Source of the DNA: Oscillospiraceae bacterium
GTDB taxonomy: Bacteria > Bacillota > Clostridia > Oscillospirales > Oscillospiraceae
Assembly (NCBI GenBank): GCA_017397835.1
Contig: JAFQHV010000031.1
Location: 1-64,000, forward strand
DNA length: 64,000 bases
Direction: 5' to 3'
A model generated the notes under the pieces. It was not told the origin of the DNA, did not search any database, and saw nothing but the letters and a program-made list of their open reading frames with translations. Made by a program: the position numbers and the translations under genes. Below, in pieces: positions 47,255-56,067 of the stretch (position 1 is the first letter of the stretch; every line of letters starts with the position of its first letter).

Positions 47255-47986
47255 TCATCCGTTCAATGCACAGCGGGCCAGCGCGCGGAGCAGTTCGTAC
47301 CCCACGGGCACCAATACCGCCGGCAGCATATTGACCGTTTTGATCTGGTTGTCCTTATTGGACAGAAAGTTGATACCGATGCACAGCACCAGCACGTAAC
47401 CCACCATACAAATGTTATCCAACAACTGACCTTTCAGCACCGTTTCCAGCGTGCCGGCAAGCAGGGTCATGGCTCCCTGATAGATCAATACCGGAATGAC
47501 GGAAAGCAGCACACCGTAACCCAAGGTAGCTGCCAGTACCACGGAGGTGATGCCGTCGATGATGCCCTTGGTGATCAGGGTGCTGCTGTCGCCCAACAGC
47601 CCATCCTGAATGGATCCCACGATGGCCATGGCACCGATGCAGTAGATCAGACTGGCGGTGATAAACCCGGCAGAAAAGTTACTGGCCTTGAAGCGGTTCT
47701 CAATGGCCTTGCAGCCGTCGTCAATCCGGCGGTCCAGCTTCAGCGCCTCGCCAACAAAGGTACCAAGGGCAAGGCTGACCACCAGCAGCAGCTCGCCGGA
47801 GCTTTTCAGACGTCCATCCTCAATGTGGAGCATCACGTTCAGCGCGCCGCACAGGCCCACCATGACCACCGCCACGCCCACCGCTTTTTGGACGGACCGC
47901 TCCATCCCCTCGCTGACCGCCCGCTTGAACAGCAGACCAATGACACCGCCCAGCAGAATTAAACCACAGTTAATCAGCGTTCCCAT
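47255..47986 (-). CDS. DUF554-family membrane protein
   Basis: The 243-residue protein has about seven membrane helices and the family start GTLINCGLILLGGVIGLLF. Conserved segments SLALGTFVGEALKLD, YCIGAMAIVGSIQDGL and GIIDGITSVVLAATLG are present. The family (YqgA/YdfK-like) is widespread but its transport substrate is unknown. It begins at 47986, abutting the stop of the MATE gene with no gap, so the two are co-transcribed. Confidence 0.9.
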   Translation of the reverse strand: MGTLINCGLILLGGVIGLLFKRAVSEGMERSVQKAVGVAVVMVGLCGALNVMLHIEDGRLKSSGELLLVVSLALGTFVGEALKLDRRIDDGCKAIENRFKASNFSAGFITASLIYCIGAMAIVGSIQDGLLGDSSTLITKGIIDGITSVVLAATLGYGVLLSVIPVLIYQGAMTLLAGTLETVLKGQLLDNICMVGYVLVLCIGINFLSNKDNQIKTVNMLPAVLVPVGYELLRALARCALNG

Positions 47987-49375
47987 TTAACTCTCTCCTT
48001 GTGCGGAATAGATTTTCTTCATCCACTTTTCGCTGCGCAGGCGGAAGTAACACCACACGCATTTGATGATCTGATCGATCTTCAAAAAGGTGTACGTCCA
48101 GAATGCGGGCCACTCAAACACCAGTCCCGACAGATAACCAAGGGGCACGGAGGCCACCCACAAAAACAGGATGTCACCCGCCATGAGGAACTTGGTGTCC
48201 CCGCCGGCCCGCAGCACGCCCTTGGTCAGGATGGAGCTCATAGACTGGAAAATAACGATGATCAAAATGGCGTCCATCATCTCCCGGGCGATGAATTTCG
48301 CCTCGTCGGACACCTTGTAGAACCCAATGACCGGCTCCCGCAGCAGCAAAATGACCAGCGCCGCCGCACAGCCGATGACAAAGCTCATAAACAGGAATGC
48401 GTATCCCTGCTTCTGCGCCTTTTCCATCTCGCCCCGGCCCATGGTGTGCCCGGTGATGATGCCGCTGGCGTTGGACACACCCTGGGTCAGCACACTGCTG
48501 AGCTGCTGCACCACCATGGTCACGGAATTTGCCGCCACGAACGCTTTCCCGATGTGACCCATGACCATGGCCACGGCATTGTTGCCAAGGGCCAGCAGGC
48601 TGTCGCTGATGAGGACAGGGATGCTGATGCGGATATATTCCCCCAGCAGGTCGCCGCACTTCATGGCGGTATCTTTGATTCGGTACCGGATGCGGTCGTC
48701 CTTGAAGAAGAACCAGCCGCAGATGCTGACAAGTTCAAAGACGCGGGCGATCAGCGTACCCAGCGCCGCACCGGCGATCTCCATCCGGGGCGCACCCAGC
48801 TTGCCAAAAATAAATACCCAGTTGCAAAAGACGTTGATAAAAAACGCCACAATGCTGGTCAGCATAGGCAGGCGCACCTGCCCCACCGTGCGCAGCACGA
48901 TGGTACAGGTCAGGCTCAGTCCCATGCAGATGTAGGTGGGGATCATCCACCGCAGATAGACCACGCCGTACCCGATCAGTTCCGCATCCTTGGTGTACAG
49001 ACGCATGATCCATTGGGGTGCCGCAATGGTGGTCAGCGTAAACACCCCGGAGAAGATCACCGCGAAGCGAAGCATGATGGTAACAGCTTTTTTCAGGCTG
49101 TCCGGCTCCCGCATACCCCAGTAGCGGCTGGTCAGCACCGACGCACCCATACCGATGCCCATGCAGCAGATCATAAACAGATTGATGAACTGCGTGGCCA
49201 GAGAGGAGGCCGACAGCTGCGCATCCCCCATGCCGCTGAGCATAATGGTGTCCACCAAATTGATGCCAACGGTGATCAGGCCCTGCAGGGATACGGGGAC
49301 GGCAATGCGCGCCATCTGCCGGTACAGTTCCCGGTCGCCCAGCACGTCGCGCAGTCCTACTTTGATCGCCGCCAC
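47987..49375 (-). CDS. MATE-family efflux transporter
   Basis: This cation-coupled multidrug or toxin exporter has 12 predicted membrane helices in two MatE halves (ARIAVPVSLQGLITVGINLVDTIML and ISIPVLISDSLLALGNNAVAMVM). I chose the GTG at 49375 (462 aa) because aaaggaggg lies six bases upstream; the ATG at 49399 sits ahead of that site. The substrate cannot be told. A role as a polysaccharide flippase for the nearby operon is conceivable because both belong to the same superfamily, but the sequence looks like drug-type MATE. Confidence 0.9.
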   Translation of the reverse strand: MAAIKVGLRDVLGDRELYRQMARIAVPVSLQGLITVGINLVDTIMLSGMGDAQLSASSLATQFINLFMICCMGIGMGASVLTSRYWGMREPDSLKKAVTIMLRFAVIFSGVFTLTTIAAPQWIMRLYTKDAELIGYGVVYLRWMIPTYICMGLSLTCTIVLRTVGQVRLPMLTSIVAFFINVFCNWVFIFGKLGAPRMEIAGAALGTLIARVFELVSICGWFFFKDDRIRYRIKDTAMKCGDLLGEYIRISIPVLISDSLLALGNNAVAMVMGHIGKAFVAANSVTMVVQQLSSVLTQGVSNASGIITGHTMGRGEMEKAQKQGYAFLFMSFVIGCAAALVILLLREPVIGFYKVSDEAKFIAREMMDAILIIVIFQSMSSILTKGVLRAGGDTKFLMAGDILFLWVASVPLGYLSGLVFEWPAFWTYTFLKIDQIIKCVWCYFRLRSEKWMKKIYSAQGES

Positions 49376-49408
49376 AGGTATCCCTCCTTTCAAAACCATC
49401 TGCCGATC

Positions 49409-49437
49409 ATTATAGCACCCTCAACGCGCAACTTCAA
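49409..49437 (-). promoter_or_regulatory. Promoter of the MATE-DUF554 operon
   Basis: TTGAAG and TATAAT on the minus strand, 17-base spacing, about 30 bases upstream of the GTG start and 16 bases from repeat copy B. Confidence 0.7.
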
Positions 49438-49452
49438 TTTTTCTGCAAAATT

Positions 49453-49975
49453 TTTTGTTTCGCCCGGCAGGGCGACCTACTTTGCCCGTGGCGGCAAAGT
49501 AGGCAAAACGCCACCGGGGTTTGCGTGGATGAGATTGGACACTGCGTGTCTGCATCTCAAACACGCCGCACCCCGGACCCCAAGGAGAACGGCTCGTAAT
49601 CCCAAGTCATTCCGCACGTCCGGCGCACCGATGACGACACCACGTTGCAACTTTAGGCTACCGCCCCTCGGTAATACAATCGGGTTTCCCTCCTACCGCA
49701 CAAAGGCGCCTGCTGCGGTGGGTGTTTCGTTCCTGCGGTGTAAGTCGGCGGCTTTCGTTAGACGAGCAAAATTACAGAGGGTACAGAGTGCGACAGCCTA
49801 ATCGGCGCTGAACGGGTCAGAAGTGTCCGCCGACCGTGTGGGTGTGACCCCACGGAGTTGCCCAAAGGAAGTTTTAAGAAACCATGGGTTTCTTAATGCC
49901 TTTTTCGCGTCTTTTGTGGCAAGACAAAAGACACCCGCCCAAGGGCGGAACAACCCCGTCCGCTTCGCAGGGCAA
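49453..49975 (-). repeat. Dispersed ~0.53 kb structured non-coding repeat, copy B (inverted)
   Basis: This stretch is the reverse-complement homologue of 2808-3340. Conserved blocks include a segment around 49500-49600 and another around 49700-49760. Stems seen in copy A recur: 11 bp at 49476-49503 (cctactttgcc/ggcaaagtagg) and 10 bp at 49874-49896 (ttaagaaacc/ggtttcttaa). Stem bases differ from copy A in pairs, keeping the pairing. No credible gene is encoded; short open frames here lack ribosome-binding sites. It sits just upstream of the MATE promoter. Confidence 0.85.
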
Positions 49976-49983
49976 TGTTTTGT

Positions 49984-50054
49984 GCAAAAAGAGAGGCATT
50001 CCATCCAGTGAACGCCCCGCACTAATCGCGGGGGGTTATAGAAAGAATGCCTCT
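49984..50054 (-). other. Nested hairpin with T run, terminator-like
   Basis: A 10-bp stem agaggcattc (49992-50001) / gaatgcctct (50045-50054) encloses a second hairpin ccccgc/gcgggg. On the minus strand the outer stem is followed by a T run (ctttttg). It could be a back-up terminator after the one at 50090. Confidence 0.5.
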
Positions 50055-50089
50055 GTGTCATTTAGATAGCACACATAAACAACCCCGTC

Positions 50090-50126
50090 AACAAAAACCC
50101 GCCCCGCACATTGTGCGGGGCGGGTA
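50090..50126 (-). terminator. Terminator of the NagB-like gene
   Basis: A 12-bp perfect stem (cccgccccgcac/gtgcggggcggg, loop att) is followed by five T on the minus strand, 30 bases after the stop. Confidence 0.9.
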
Positions 50127-50154
50127 ATGTCGGTATGTTGCGGTTGGGTGCGGC

Positions 50155-51120
50155 TTAGTAGCCGACCTTCTCCCAGCACTCGAAGGGGGCAGCCAGCTCC
50201 TCGCTGATGTAGACCTGAGTCTTCTTGGTCTGCAGCATGGTGGAGGGGATGTAGGGAGTGATGGGGCCGTGGGTGACCAGACGGGAGGTCATACGCTGCC
50301 AGCTGGAGAAGGTGCCGCAGGTAGCCAGAGCATGAACCTCGATACGCTCCTTGGCGCGCATCACGTCCAGAGGACCGATGGTAGCAGCCTTGGGAGGCAC
50401 GTTGGCGATGTCGCCGGACTGGCCAAAGGTGCCGTTCAGGGAGTTCTGCATGATGGTCATGGGATGCAGAGTGACCAGCTGAGCGGGCTGATTCAGCCAC
50501 TCCTCGATGTCACCGCTGCCGATGAACTCGGGGATGGGATCCACGAAAGCCATGTGGCCGGTCCAGCCGGGAGAGGTGGAGGCGATGTCGGCGCCGCCGC
50601 CGGAAACCTCGTGGATGATCTTGGAGTAGTCCTTGATGTTGGCGTTGGTGGGATAGTAGACGTTCTCCAGAGGCATACGCAGCTTCTCGTCGATCTGATA
50701 GTACAGGTACTTCAGCATGGAGTGAGCGAAGCCGGCCTCGTAGGTGACAGGGGCGATGTTGCCGTCCTGGTCGGCCCACTCGTCTTCAGCAAACAGAGAC
50801 ACCTTGGAGCAGTCGATCTGGAAGTAGTTGATCAGCTGGGCCAGGGGGATGTAGGTGTCAGGCTCGGGGTTGCCCAGGATCATAGAGAAGGGGCGGCCGG
50901 CCTCGGCAGCTTCCTTCAGGCGGGAGAACAGGGTGGCGATCAGCACGGGGTGGGGGTTCATCATGACCTTGACGTTGAATTCGGGATGCCACCAGGCCTC
51001 GCGCTTCTCCAGGTCCTTGCCGCTGATCTTGCGAACACGCTCGCAAACCTCTTTGTCCTTGAAGGGCACAAAGTCAGCGGGCTGGAAGTCAAACTTGGTT
51101 GCGGGATCGACTTTAATCAT
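50155..51120 (-). CDS. Glucosamine-6-phosphate deaminase-like sugar-phosphate isomerase
   Basis: The protein has the NagB/RpiA-like fold. I chose ATG 51120 (321 aa, MIKVDPATKF) with aaagga upstream; the length is about 60 residues more than typical NagB. The central region SLFAEDEWADQDGN corresponds to the NagB 'LDEY' area, and STSPGWTGHMAFVDP corresponds to the GxxGHxAFNEP motif with the ring-opening His kept. Differences around both motifs mean the substrate may not be GlcN-6-P. It is a candidate partner of NagA encoded 27 kb away. Confidence 0.72.
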   Translation of the reverse strand: MIKVDPATKFDFQPADFVPFKDKEVCERVRKISGKDLEKREAWWHPEFNVKVMMNPHPVLIATLFSRLKEAAEAGRPFSMILGNPEPDTYIPLAQLINYFQIDCSKVSLFAEDEWADQDGNIAPVTYEAGFAHSMLKYLYYQIDEKLRMPLENVYYPTNANIKDYSKIIHEVSGGGADIASTSPGWTGHMAFVDPIPEFIGSGDIEEWLNQPAQLVTLHPMTIMQNSLNGTFGQSGDIANVPPKAATIGPLDVMRAKERIEVHALATCGTFSSWQRMTSRLVTHGPITPYIPSTMLQTKKTQVYISEELAAPFECWEKVGY

Positions 51121-51253
51121 GGGGATCATTCCTTTCCAAAAATTTTCCAAAACGGTTCCAAATTAATTGGTGTCTTGATTTTACCACACATTTCCACCCT
51201 TTGCAAGGGTGAGAACGGGCCTTTTTCGACCCGTTTGCAGGGAAAACCCGTTG

Positions 51254-52225
51254 TCAGATGTCCAATTCTGCCAGCATGGCGCACAGATCGGCAGCGTACC
51301 GCCCCATTTGTTCCTCCACACGGGCGCACAGCGCGGCCCGGGAAAAGGCACTTCCGGTCAGTGTCCGCTCCAGAGCGGAGGCAAATTCTGCATCCATGGC
51401 ATCGGAATAGACCTTTGCCGCCGCCACCGACCCCGACTCCACCTGCAGCTGCAGCTGCACCTCGCCCCAGTCAAAGCGCCGTTCGCACTCCAAACTCAGG
51501 GGCAGCCGGGGGCCGTAGAGCCACTCGTCGCCTGCGTACTTTTCCCGCAGCGCGGCGGCTCCCGCCACGTCCGGTTCCATACGCTCCACGTCAAGACCGT
51601 AGGTCACGCCGAAGGCAGCCTCCAGTCGCAGCGCCAGTTCCTCACAGGTCAGGCCAGGGCAGAACTCGGTCAGGTTGACCACCCGGGAACGGACGGACGC
51701 CACCCCCTTGGCCTGCAGCTTCGCTTTGGAGGGGCTGAGATACCGACCCAGCTTGTCCCCGTCCACCGCCACCATCAGGGTGCCGTGGTGGTAGGCCCGG
51801 CCCTTGTTGTGGTAGAAGGCGTTGCCGGAGAACTTGCGCCCGTCGGCCAAAATATCGTTGCGGCCGGAGCGCTCCACCGGGATGCCCAGACTGCGGCAGG
51901 CAGTCTCGATGACGGTGAGCTGGCGGTCCAGGTCGTAGTCCTCCTCCGCCATCAGAAAGGTGAAGTTCAGGTTGCCCAGATCGTGGAATACCGCGCCGCC
52001 GCCGGACAGACGGCGGGCCAGCCGCCCGCCCTCCGCGTTCAAAAGCTCCGTGCGGCACTCCTTCCACGCATTTTGGTTGCGGCCGATGACCACCGTATTC
52101 TGATTTTGCCACAGGTACAGGATGCACTGCCCCGGCTGCAGGGTGTGGAGCATATGCTCCTCCAGCGCCAGATTGGTGTACGGATCGCTTCCTGCGCCCC
52201 GGACACAGGTTAGCCTTGTGATCAT
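51254..52225 (-). CDS. lplA: Lipoate-protein ligase A
   Basis: The enzyme activates lipoate with ATP and attaches it to E2 or GcvH lipoyl domains. The 323-residue length is typical. Motifs are NLALEEHML, the WQNQNTVVIGRNQN segment, RRLSGGGAVFHDLGNLNFTF (lipoyl-AMP site), DGRKFSGNAF and YHHGTLMV. A C-terminal accessory domain is present. The ATG at 52225 with gaggtg six bases upstream is chosen over a GTG three codons earlier. No lipoylated complex is encoded nearby, so its place here is not explained by context. Confidence 0.93.
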   Translation of the reverse strand: MITRLTCVRGAGSDPYTNLALEEHMLHTLQPGQCILYLWQNQNTVVIGRNQNAWKECRTELLNAEGGRLARRLSGGGAVFHDLGNLNFTFLMAEEDYDLDRQLTVIETACRSLGIPVERSGRNDILADGRKFSGNAFYHNKGRAYHHGTLMVAVDGDKLGRYLSPSKAKLQAKGVASVRSRVVNLTEFCPGLTCEELALRLEAAFGVTYGLDVERMEPDVAGAAALREKYAGDEWLYGPRLPLSLECERRFDWGEVQLQLQVESGSVAAAKVYSDAMDAEFASALERTLTGSAFSRAALCARVEEQMGRYAADLCAMLAELDI

Positions 52226-52242
52226 TCGCTTCACCTCGTTGG

Positions 52243-52282
52243 AAAAAACGGGCCTGTCCGTTGGGACAGACCCGTTTTCAAT
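52243..52282 (-). terminator. Terminator of the TIM-like/YjbQ operon
   Basis: A 15-bp stem with one mismatch (aaaacgggcctgtcc/ggacagacccgtttt) is followed by T on the minus strand. Confidence 0.85.
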
Positions 52283-52300
52283 TTGCGTTATGAAATCAGC

Positions 52301-52921
52301 TCAGCGCTTCTTCCACTCGTCGTACTGCTCCAGATAAGCCTTTTCCTCGGCGGGATACTTGCGCAGGGTGTTGACGACCTCGCCGTTGTTGTACTTGCGG
52401 TCGTTGACGTCCTCGGTGGTGCCCATGATGGTCACGTTCACCTGACGGTGACGGGCGCGGACGTGGTCCCAGTCGATGAAGTAGACGTGAGCGAACTCGC
52501 CGCCGTCCAGAACGCCGTCCTTGATGGTCATGGCCTCGCTGCGGCCGAAGAAGCAGGAGCGCAGGTGACCGTCGGTGTTCATGGAGGTGTAGTTGCCGGG
52601 CTCGTCAACGTAGCGGCCGAACTGGGCGTGGACGGGGCCGGGATGACGGTAGTCACCCTCGTTGACGTAGTCGGGGATCATCTTGCGCATGATGTCCAGC
52701 AGGTCGTGCTGCAGGAACTCCAGATCGAAGGTGTCGAAGTCGTGGGAGCACTCCTGGATCATGACGGAGCAGGTGGTGTGGTGAGAGGCGATGGTGCAGG
52801 TGCCGTTCTTGATGCCGGACTCCTTGACGATGTTCAGCACGTCGGTGGTGATGTCGTGGAAGGTGGGCACCCAACCGCGGGACTGCAGCTCGATCTCTTT
52901 CTGGAAAACCTTGAATTCCAT
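52301..52921 (-). CDS. YjbQ-family (UPF0047) protein, long form
   Basis: The family motif TIASHHTTCSVMIQE is at about residues 43-57, and the conserved QFGRY...SCFFGRSEAMTIKDG...VYFIDWDHVRARHRQVNVTIMG block follows. Family members have weak thiamine-phosphate synthase activity in vitro; the real role is unknown. At 206 residues it is longer than the common ~140-residue form, with extensions at both ends. It is 45 bases after the TIM-like gene and probably belongs to the same sugar-related operon. Confidence 0.88.
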   Translation of the reverse strand: MEFKVFQKEIELQSRGWVPTFHDITTDVLNIVKESGIKNGTCTIASHHTTCSVMIQECSHDFDTFDLEFLQHDLLDIMRKMIPDYVNEGDYRHPGPVHAQFGRYVDEPGNYTSMNTDGHLRSCFFGRSEAMTIKDGVLDGGEFAHVYFIDWDHVRARHRQVNVTIMGTTEDVNDRKYNNGEVVNTLRKYPAEEKAYLEQYDEWKKR

Positions 52922-52966
52922 AGTAATTTCCTCCTATTTTCTTGTTGTATGTAAATGGTTATTTGC

Positions 52967-53674
52967 TTACTTCTGACGGGCGTCGTACGCCTCGCGCACG
53001 GCGCGGATCATATCGTCCACCATCTGGGCCCGGGCCTCGCGGGTGGGCAGGGCGACGATGCCGCTGGAAGATCCGGTGGCGTCAGCGCCGGCGAAGATGT
53101 TGCGGTACACGTCATCATAGCACTTGATGCCGGCACCCTGCAGCACGTTGATCTCGGGGTTGACGTCCTTGACGCAGCGGGTGGACGCCTCCACATACTC
53201 CACGTCGGAAGCCTTGCCGGTGCCGATCAGCTCGGTGGGCTCGGCCACGATGATGTCAGGGTTCAGGTGGGCGATGGCGGAGGCCTCGGCAATGGAGTCG
53301 GCGCACACGATGGTGGTCAGACCCACTTCCTCGGCGCGCTTGATGGTAGCCTTCAGAGTGGCGATGGAGACGGGCTTTTCACAGTGGTTGAGCATAACGC
53401 CCTCGGCACCGGCAGCCACCAGAGACTCGGGCAGCACATCGGCAAGGCCGCGGCCGGGAGTCAGGGGGTCCATGTGGGGGGCAAAGACGTGAATAAACTT
53501 GGTGTTCTCAGCCACGCGGCGCAGCTCCACCAGAGGGCAGGTGAAGATAATGTCCACCTTGTACTTCTCGCTGGCGGCATCGGCGGCCTTGGCCAGTTCC
53601 AGAATGTCGTCACCGTACAGGTAGGACTTAGGTCCGATCTCAAAAAACGGAGCCTTGATAGCACACTTTTTCAT
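52967..53674 (-). CDS. Triose-phosphate isomerase-like protein (paralogue in a sugar operon)
   Basis: The start is ATG 53674 (235 aa) after aaggagag. The TIM barrel shows NHCEKP in place of the usual GHSERR (catalytic His kept), IVAEPTELIGTG (catalytic Glu in the loop-6 region) and a phosphate-loop-like LQGAGIKCYDDV. The N-terminal catalytic Lys region is altered (KAPFFEIGPKSYLYG instead of NWK). It is therefore likely a specialised isomerase, as TIM paralogues in erythritol and other polyol operons are, rather than the glycolytic enzyme. It leads the operon with YjbQ and is divergent from the SIS-kinase operon. Confidence 0.82.
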   Translation of the reverse strand: MKKCAIKAPFFEIGPKSYLYGDDILELAKAADAASEKYKVDIIFTCPLVELRRVAENTKFIHVFAPHMDPLTPGRGLADVLPESLVAAGAEGVMLNHCEKPVSIATLKATIKRAEEVGLTTIVCADSIAEASAIAHLNPDIIVAEPTELIGTGKASDVEYVEASTRCVKDVNPEINVLQGAGIKCYDDVYRNIFAGADATGSSSGIVALPTREARAQMVDDMIRAVREAYDARQK

Positions 53675-53702
53675 AGGGGGCACTCTCCTTTCTCTCCCAA
53701 AT

Positions 53703-53731
53703 ATTATAGGTTGTTGTGAAATAATAGTCAA
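53703..53731 (-). promoter_or_regulatory. Promoter of the TIM-like/YjbQ operon
   Basis: TTGACT and TATAAT on the minus strand with 17-base spacing, about 30 bases upstream of the ATG. Confidence 0.78.
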
Positions 53732-53814
53732 TCGGTTTTGAGGCTGTTTTCAAAATTTTTCCGTCCCATTCGCCGTTCCCAAAAAACCATCTACCCAAAT
53801 CTTCCAATATCGTG

Positions 53815-53836
53815 TATAATACAATTAGTGTATTAT
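53815..53836 (+). promoter_or_regulatory. -10 box overlapped by an operator-like dyad
   Basis: A perfect TATAAT (53815-53820) overlaps the inverted repeat ataatac/gtattat (7-bp arms, 7-base spacer, 53816-53836). No good -35 is found. The dyad covers the likely start point, as expected for a repressor site controlling the SIS-FGGY-GH123 operon. Confidence 0.55.
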
Positions 53837-53876
53837 GCAGCCAGGCTGCAAATTTTTGGAAACAGGAGTGTTTGTT

Positions 53877-54488
53877 ATGGTAAAGAAAGAAGCCATTCAG
53901 GCCGCCCGCGCCGCCTATGACATCGAGGCGGAGTGCATCAACGAAATGAAAGCCTTCATCGATGACGAGCAGTTTGGCAAGGCGGTGGAGTTGCTCAGCC
54001 GCGCCGAGCGCATCGGCACCTGCGGCTGCGGCCATTCCGGCATCATCTGCCAGCATATGGCCCACCTGATGTGCTGCATCGAGCGGCCCGCCCGCTTTAT
54101 CTCCCCCGCCGAGGCCGTCCACGGCGCCACCGGCTACCTGCAAAAAGGCGACGTGATGATCTTCGCCTCCCGGGGCGGCAAGACCAAGGAGCTGCTGCCC
54201 ATCGTGGACATCTGCAAGGCAAAGGGCGTGTCCATCATCTCCGTCACCGAGAATCTGGAGTCCCCTCTGGCGCAGGCCGCCGACGTGGTGCTCAAACAGC
54301 ACGTCAACCGCGAGACCGACAAGTGGAACGCCCAGGGGACCACCTCCACCACCGCCCTGTGCATGATCTTCCACGCCCTGCAGGCCGCCGTCATCGAGGA
54401 AACCGGCTATCAGGCCGAGCAGTTTGCTCTCATCCATCCGGGCGGAGCCGTGGGCGAGCGCCTGAACAACAAGGCCCTGAACATCTAA
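53877..54488 (+). CDS. SIS-domain sugar-phosphate isomerase (KpsF/GutQ-like)
   Basis: The start is ATG 53877 (203 aa) after caggag. The single SIS domain has GTCGCGHSGIICQHMAH for phosphate binding, IFASRGGKTKELLPIVD and the C-terminal FALIHPGGAVGERL segment shared with KdsD/GutQ/KpsF-type arabinose-5-phosphate isomerases. The CBS domains of KdsD are absent, as in stand-alone sugar-operon forms. It is followed 24 bases later by an FGGY kinase, so it likely isomerises that kinase's product or precursor. Confidence 0.88.
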   Translation: MVKKEAIQAARAAYDIEAECINEMKAFIDDEQFGKAVELLSRAERIGTCGCGHSGIICQHMAHLMCCIERPARFISPAEAVHGATGYLQKGDVMIFASRGGKTKELLPIVDICKAKGVSIISVTENLESPLAQAADVVLKQHVNRETDKWNAQGTTSTTALCMIFHALQAAVIEETGYQAEQFALIHPGGAVGERLNNKALNI

Positions 54489-54512
54489 GGTAACGAACGG
54501 AGTTTTTGCTCT

Positions 54513-55970
54513 ATGTACATTGGCATTGATTTAGGCAGCACCAATATGAAAGCTGCGGTCTATGACCGGGACCTGAAGTGTATCGACATGCGCAGCCGCC
54601 CGGTGGAGTACATCCGGGACAACGGCTTTGTGGAGTTTGACGCAGAGCTGTATTTCACCCGGCTGACCGATCTGATCGCCGAGTTGGTGTCCGCCAATAA
54701 CATCAAGTCCGTGGCTCACATCGCCTTCACCGGTCAGGCGGAGTCCCTTGTGGCCGTGGACAAGCAGGGCCGCGCCCTGACGAATGTCATCAGCTGGATG
54801 GACGAGCGGTCTCAGGACGAGTGCGCCCAACTGGCCGAGCGGTTCCCTGCCGATTTGTGTGAGCGCATCACCGGCCAGCAGGCCGTTCTGCCCACCTGGC
54901 CCGCCACCAAGATTTTGTGGCTGAAGGAACACTGCCCCGACGTGTTCGCCGCTACCGACAAGTTCATGCTGCTGAAGGACTACATCGTCTATAAACTCAC
55001 CGGCGTGTGCCAGTCGGATATGTCCATCGCCACCTTCACCTTCTACTTCAACATCTTTGAAAAGTGCTGGTGGCAGGAGATGCTGGACGCCATTGGCATC
55101 ACCGCTGACCGCCTGCCCCCTCTGGCAGAACCCTGCTCCGTGGCCGGCGGTCTGACCGCCGAAGCCGCCAACGCCACCGGTCTGGACTGCTCCACCCTGG
55201 TCAATCATGGCACTTTGGATCACTTCGCCGGCATGATCGGCACAGGCAACACCGAGGTGGGCGGCATCACTCTGTCCACCGGCACGGTGATGGCTCTGGC
55301 CGCCATGTCCGCCGAACCCGCCCCCCGGGACAGCGGTATCGCCATGCACTACGGCTTTGTCCCCGACACCCACGTCATGCTCCCCGTAGCAGAGAGCGGC
55401 GGCGTAAGTCTGGAGTGGTTTCATCGCACCTGCATGGGCGACATCGACTACGGTAAGATGAACGAAGTCCTGCTCCAGCGGGGCGGCAACGACCTGTTGT
55501 TCCTGCCCTATCTAGTGGGCACCAACGCCCCCGAGTTTGACAGCGAGGCCTGCGGCGTGTTCTGGGGCCTGCGGCAGGAACACGATGTGTACGACATGGC
55601 CCACGCGGTCATGGAGGGCGTGGCCTTCGTCCTGCGCAAGAACACCGACAACATCCGCCAAAAGGGCACCGAGTTAAAGGCCATCATCGCCACCGGCGGC
55701 GGTGCCAAAAGCCCCGTGTGGTGCCAGCTTCAGGCGGACATCACCGGTCTGGACGTGCTCATTCCCAAGGAGAAGGAGGCCGCCTGTCTGGGCGCGGCCA
55801 TCATCGCCGCCGTGGCCGACGGCCGCTACGCCGACTTCAAGCAGGCCGCCGGGGAGGTCGTATCTTTCGTCCGCCGATTCACCCCCAACCCCACCCCCGC
55901 TACCGAAACCAAATTCCGCCGCTTCTGTGCCCTGTACGAGGCCGCATTGAAGCTGTCCGACATCCAATAA
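54513..55970 (+). CDS. FGGY-family carbohydrate kinase (xylulokinase-like)
   Basis: The 485-residue kinase phosphorylates a sugar or sugar alcohol with ATP. The N-terminal phosphate loop is GIDLGSTNMKAAVYD. The segment IAFTGQAESLVAVDKQGRALTNVISWMDER carries the substrate-binding Asp. The C-terminal FGGY domain has LPYLVGTNAPEFD, AVMEGVAF and ATGGGAKSPVWCQLQADITG. The best family fit is xylulokinase or a related ketose kinase, but the neighbours (SIS isomerase, GH123-like hydrolase) do not match a xylose pathway. Confidence 0.9.
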   Translation: MYIGIDLGSTNMKAAVYDRDLKCIDMRSRPVEYIRDNGFVEFDAELYFTRLTDLIAELVSANNIKSVAHIAFTGQAESLVAVDKQGRALTNVISWMDERSQDECAQLAERFPADLCERITGQQAVLPTWPATKILWLKEHCPDVFAATDKFMLLKDYIVYKLTGVCQSDMSIATFTFYFNIFEKCWWQEMLDAIGITADRLPPLAEPCSVAGGLTAEAANATGLDCSTLVNHGTLDHFAGMIGTGNTEVGGITLSTGTVMALAAMSAEPAPRDSGIAMHYGFVPDTHVMLPVAESGGVSLEWFHRTCMGDIDYGKMNEVLLQRGGNDLLFLPYLVGTNAPEFDSEACGVFWGLRQEHDVYDMAHAVMEGVAFVLRKNTDNIRQKGTELKAIIATGGGAKSPVWCQLQADITGLDVLIPKEKEAACLGAAIIAAVADGRYADFKQAAGEVVSFVRRFTPNPTPATETKFRRFCALYEAALKLSDIQ

Positions 55971-56067
55971 CCAAAATTGTAAAACAACGGCCCGTTTTTA
56001 TAACAAAGCGCGGGCTGGCTATGCTATTCTTCCACTATAACCAACACAGAAAGGCGGCTGTTTGACT

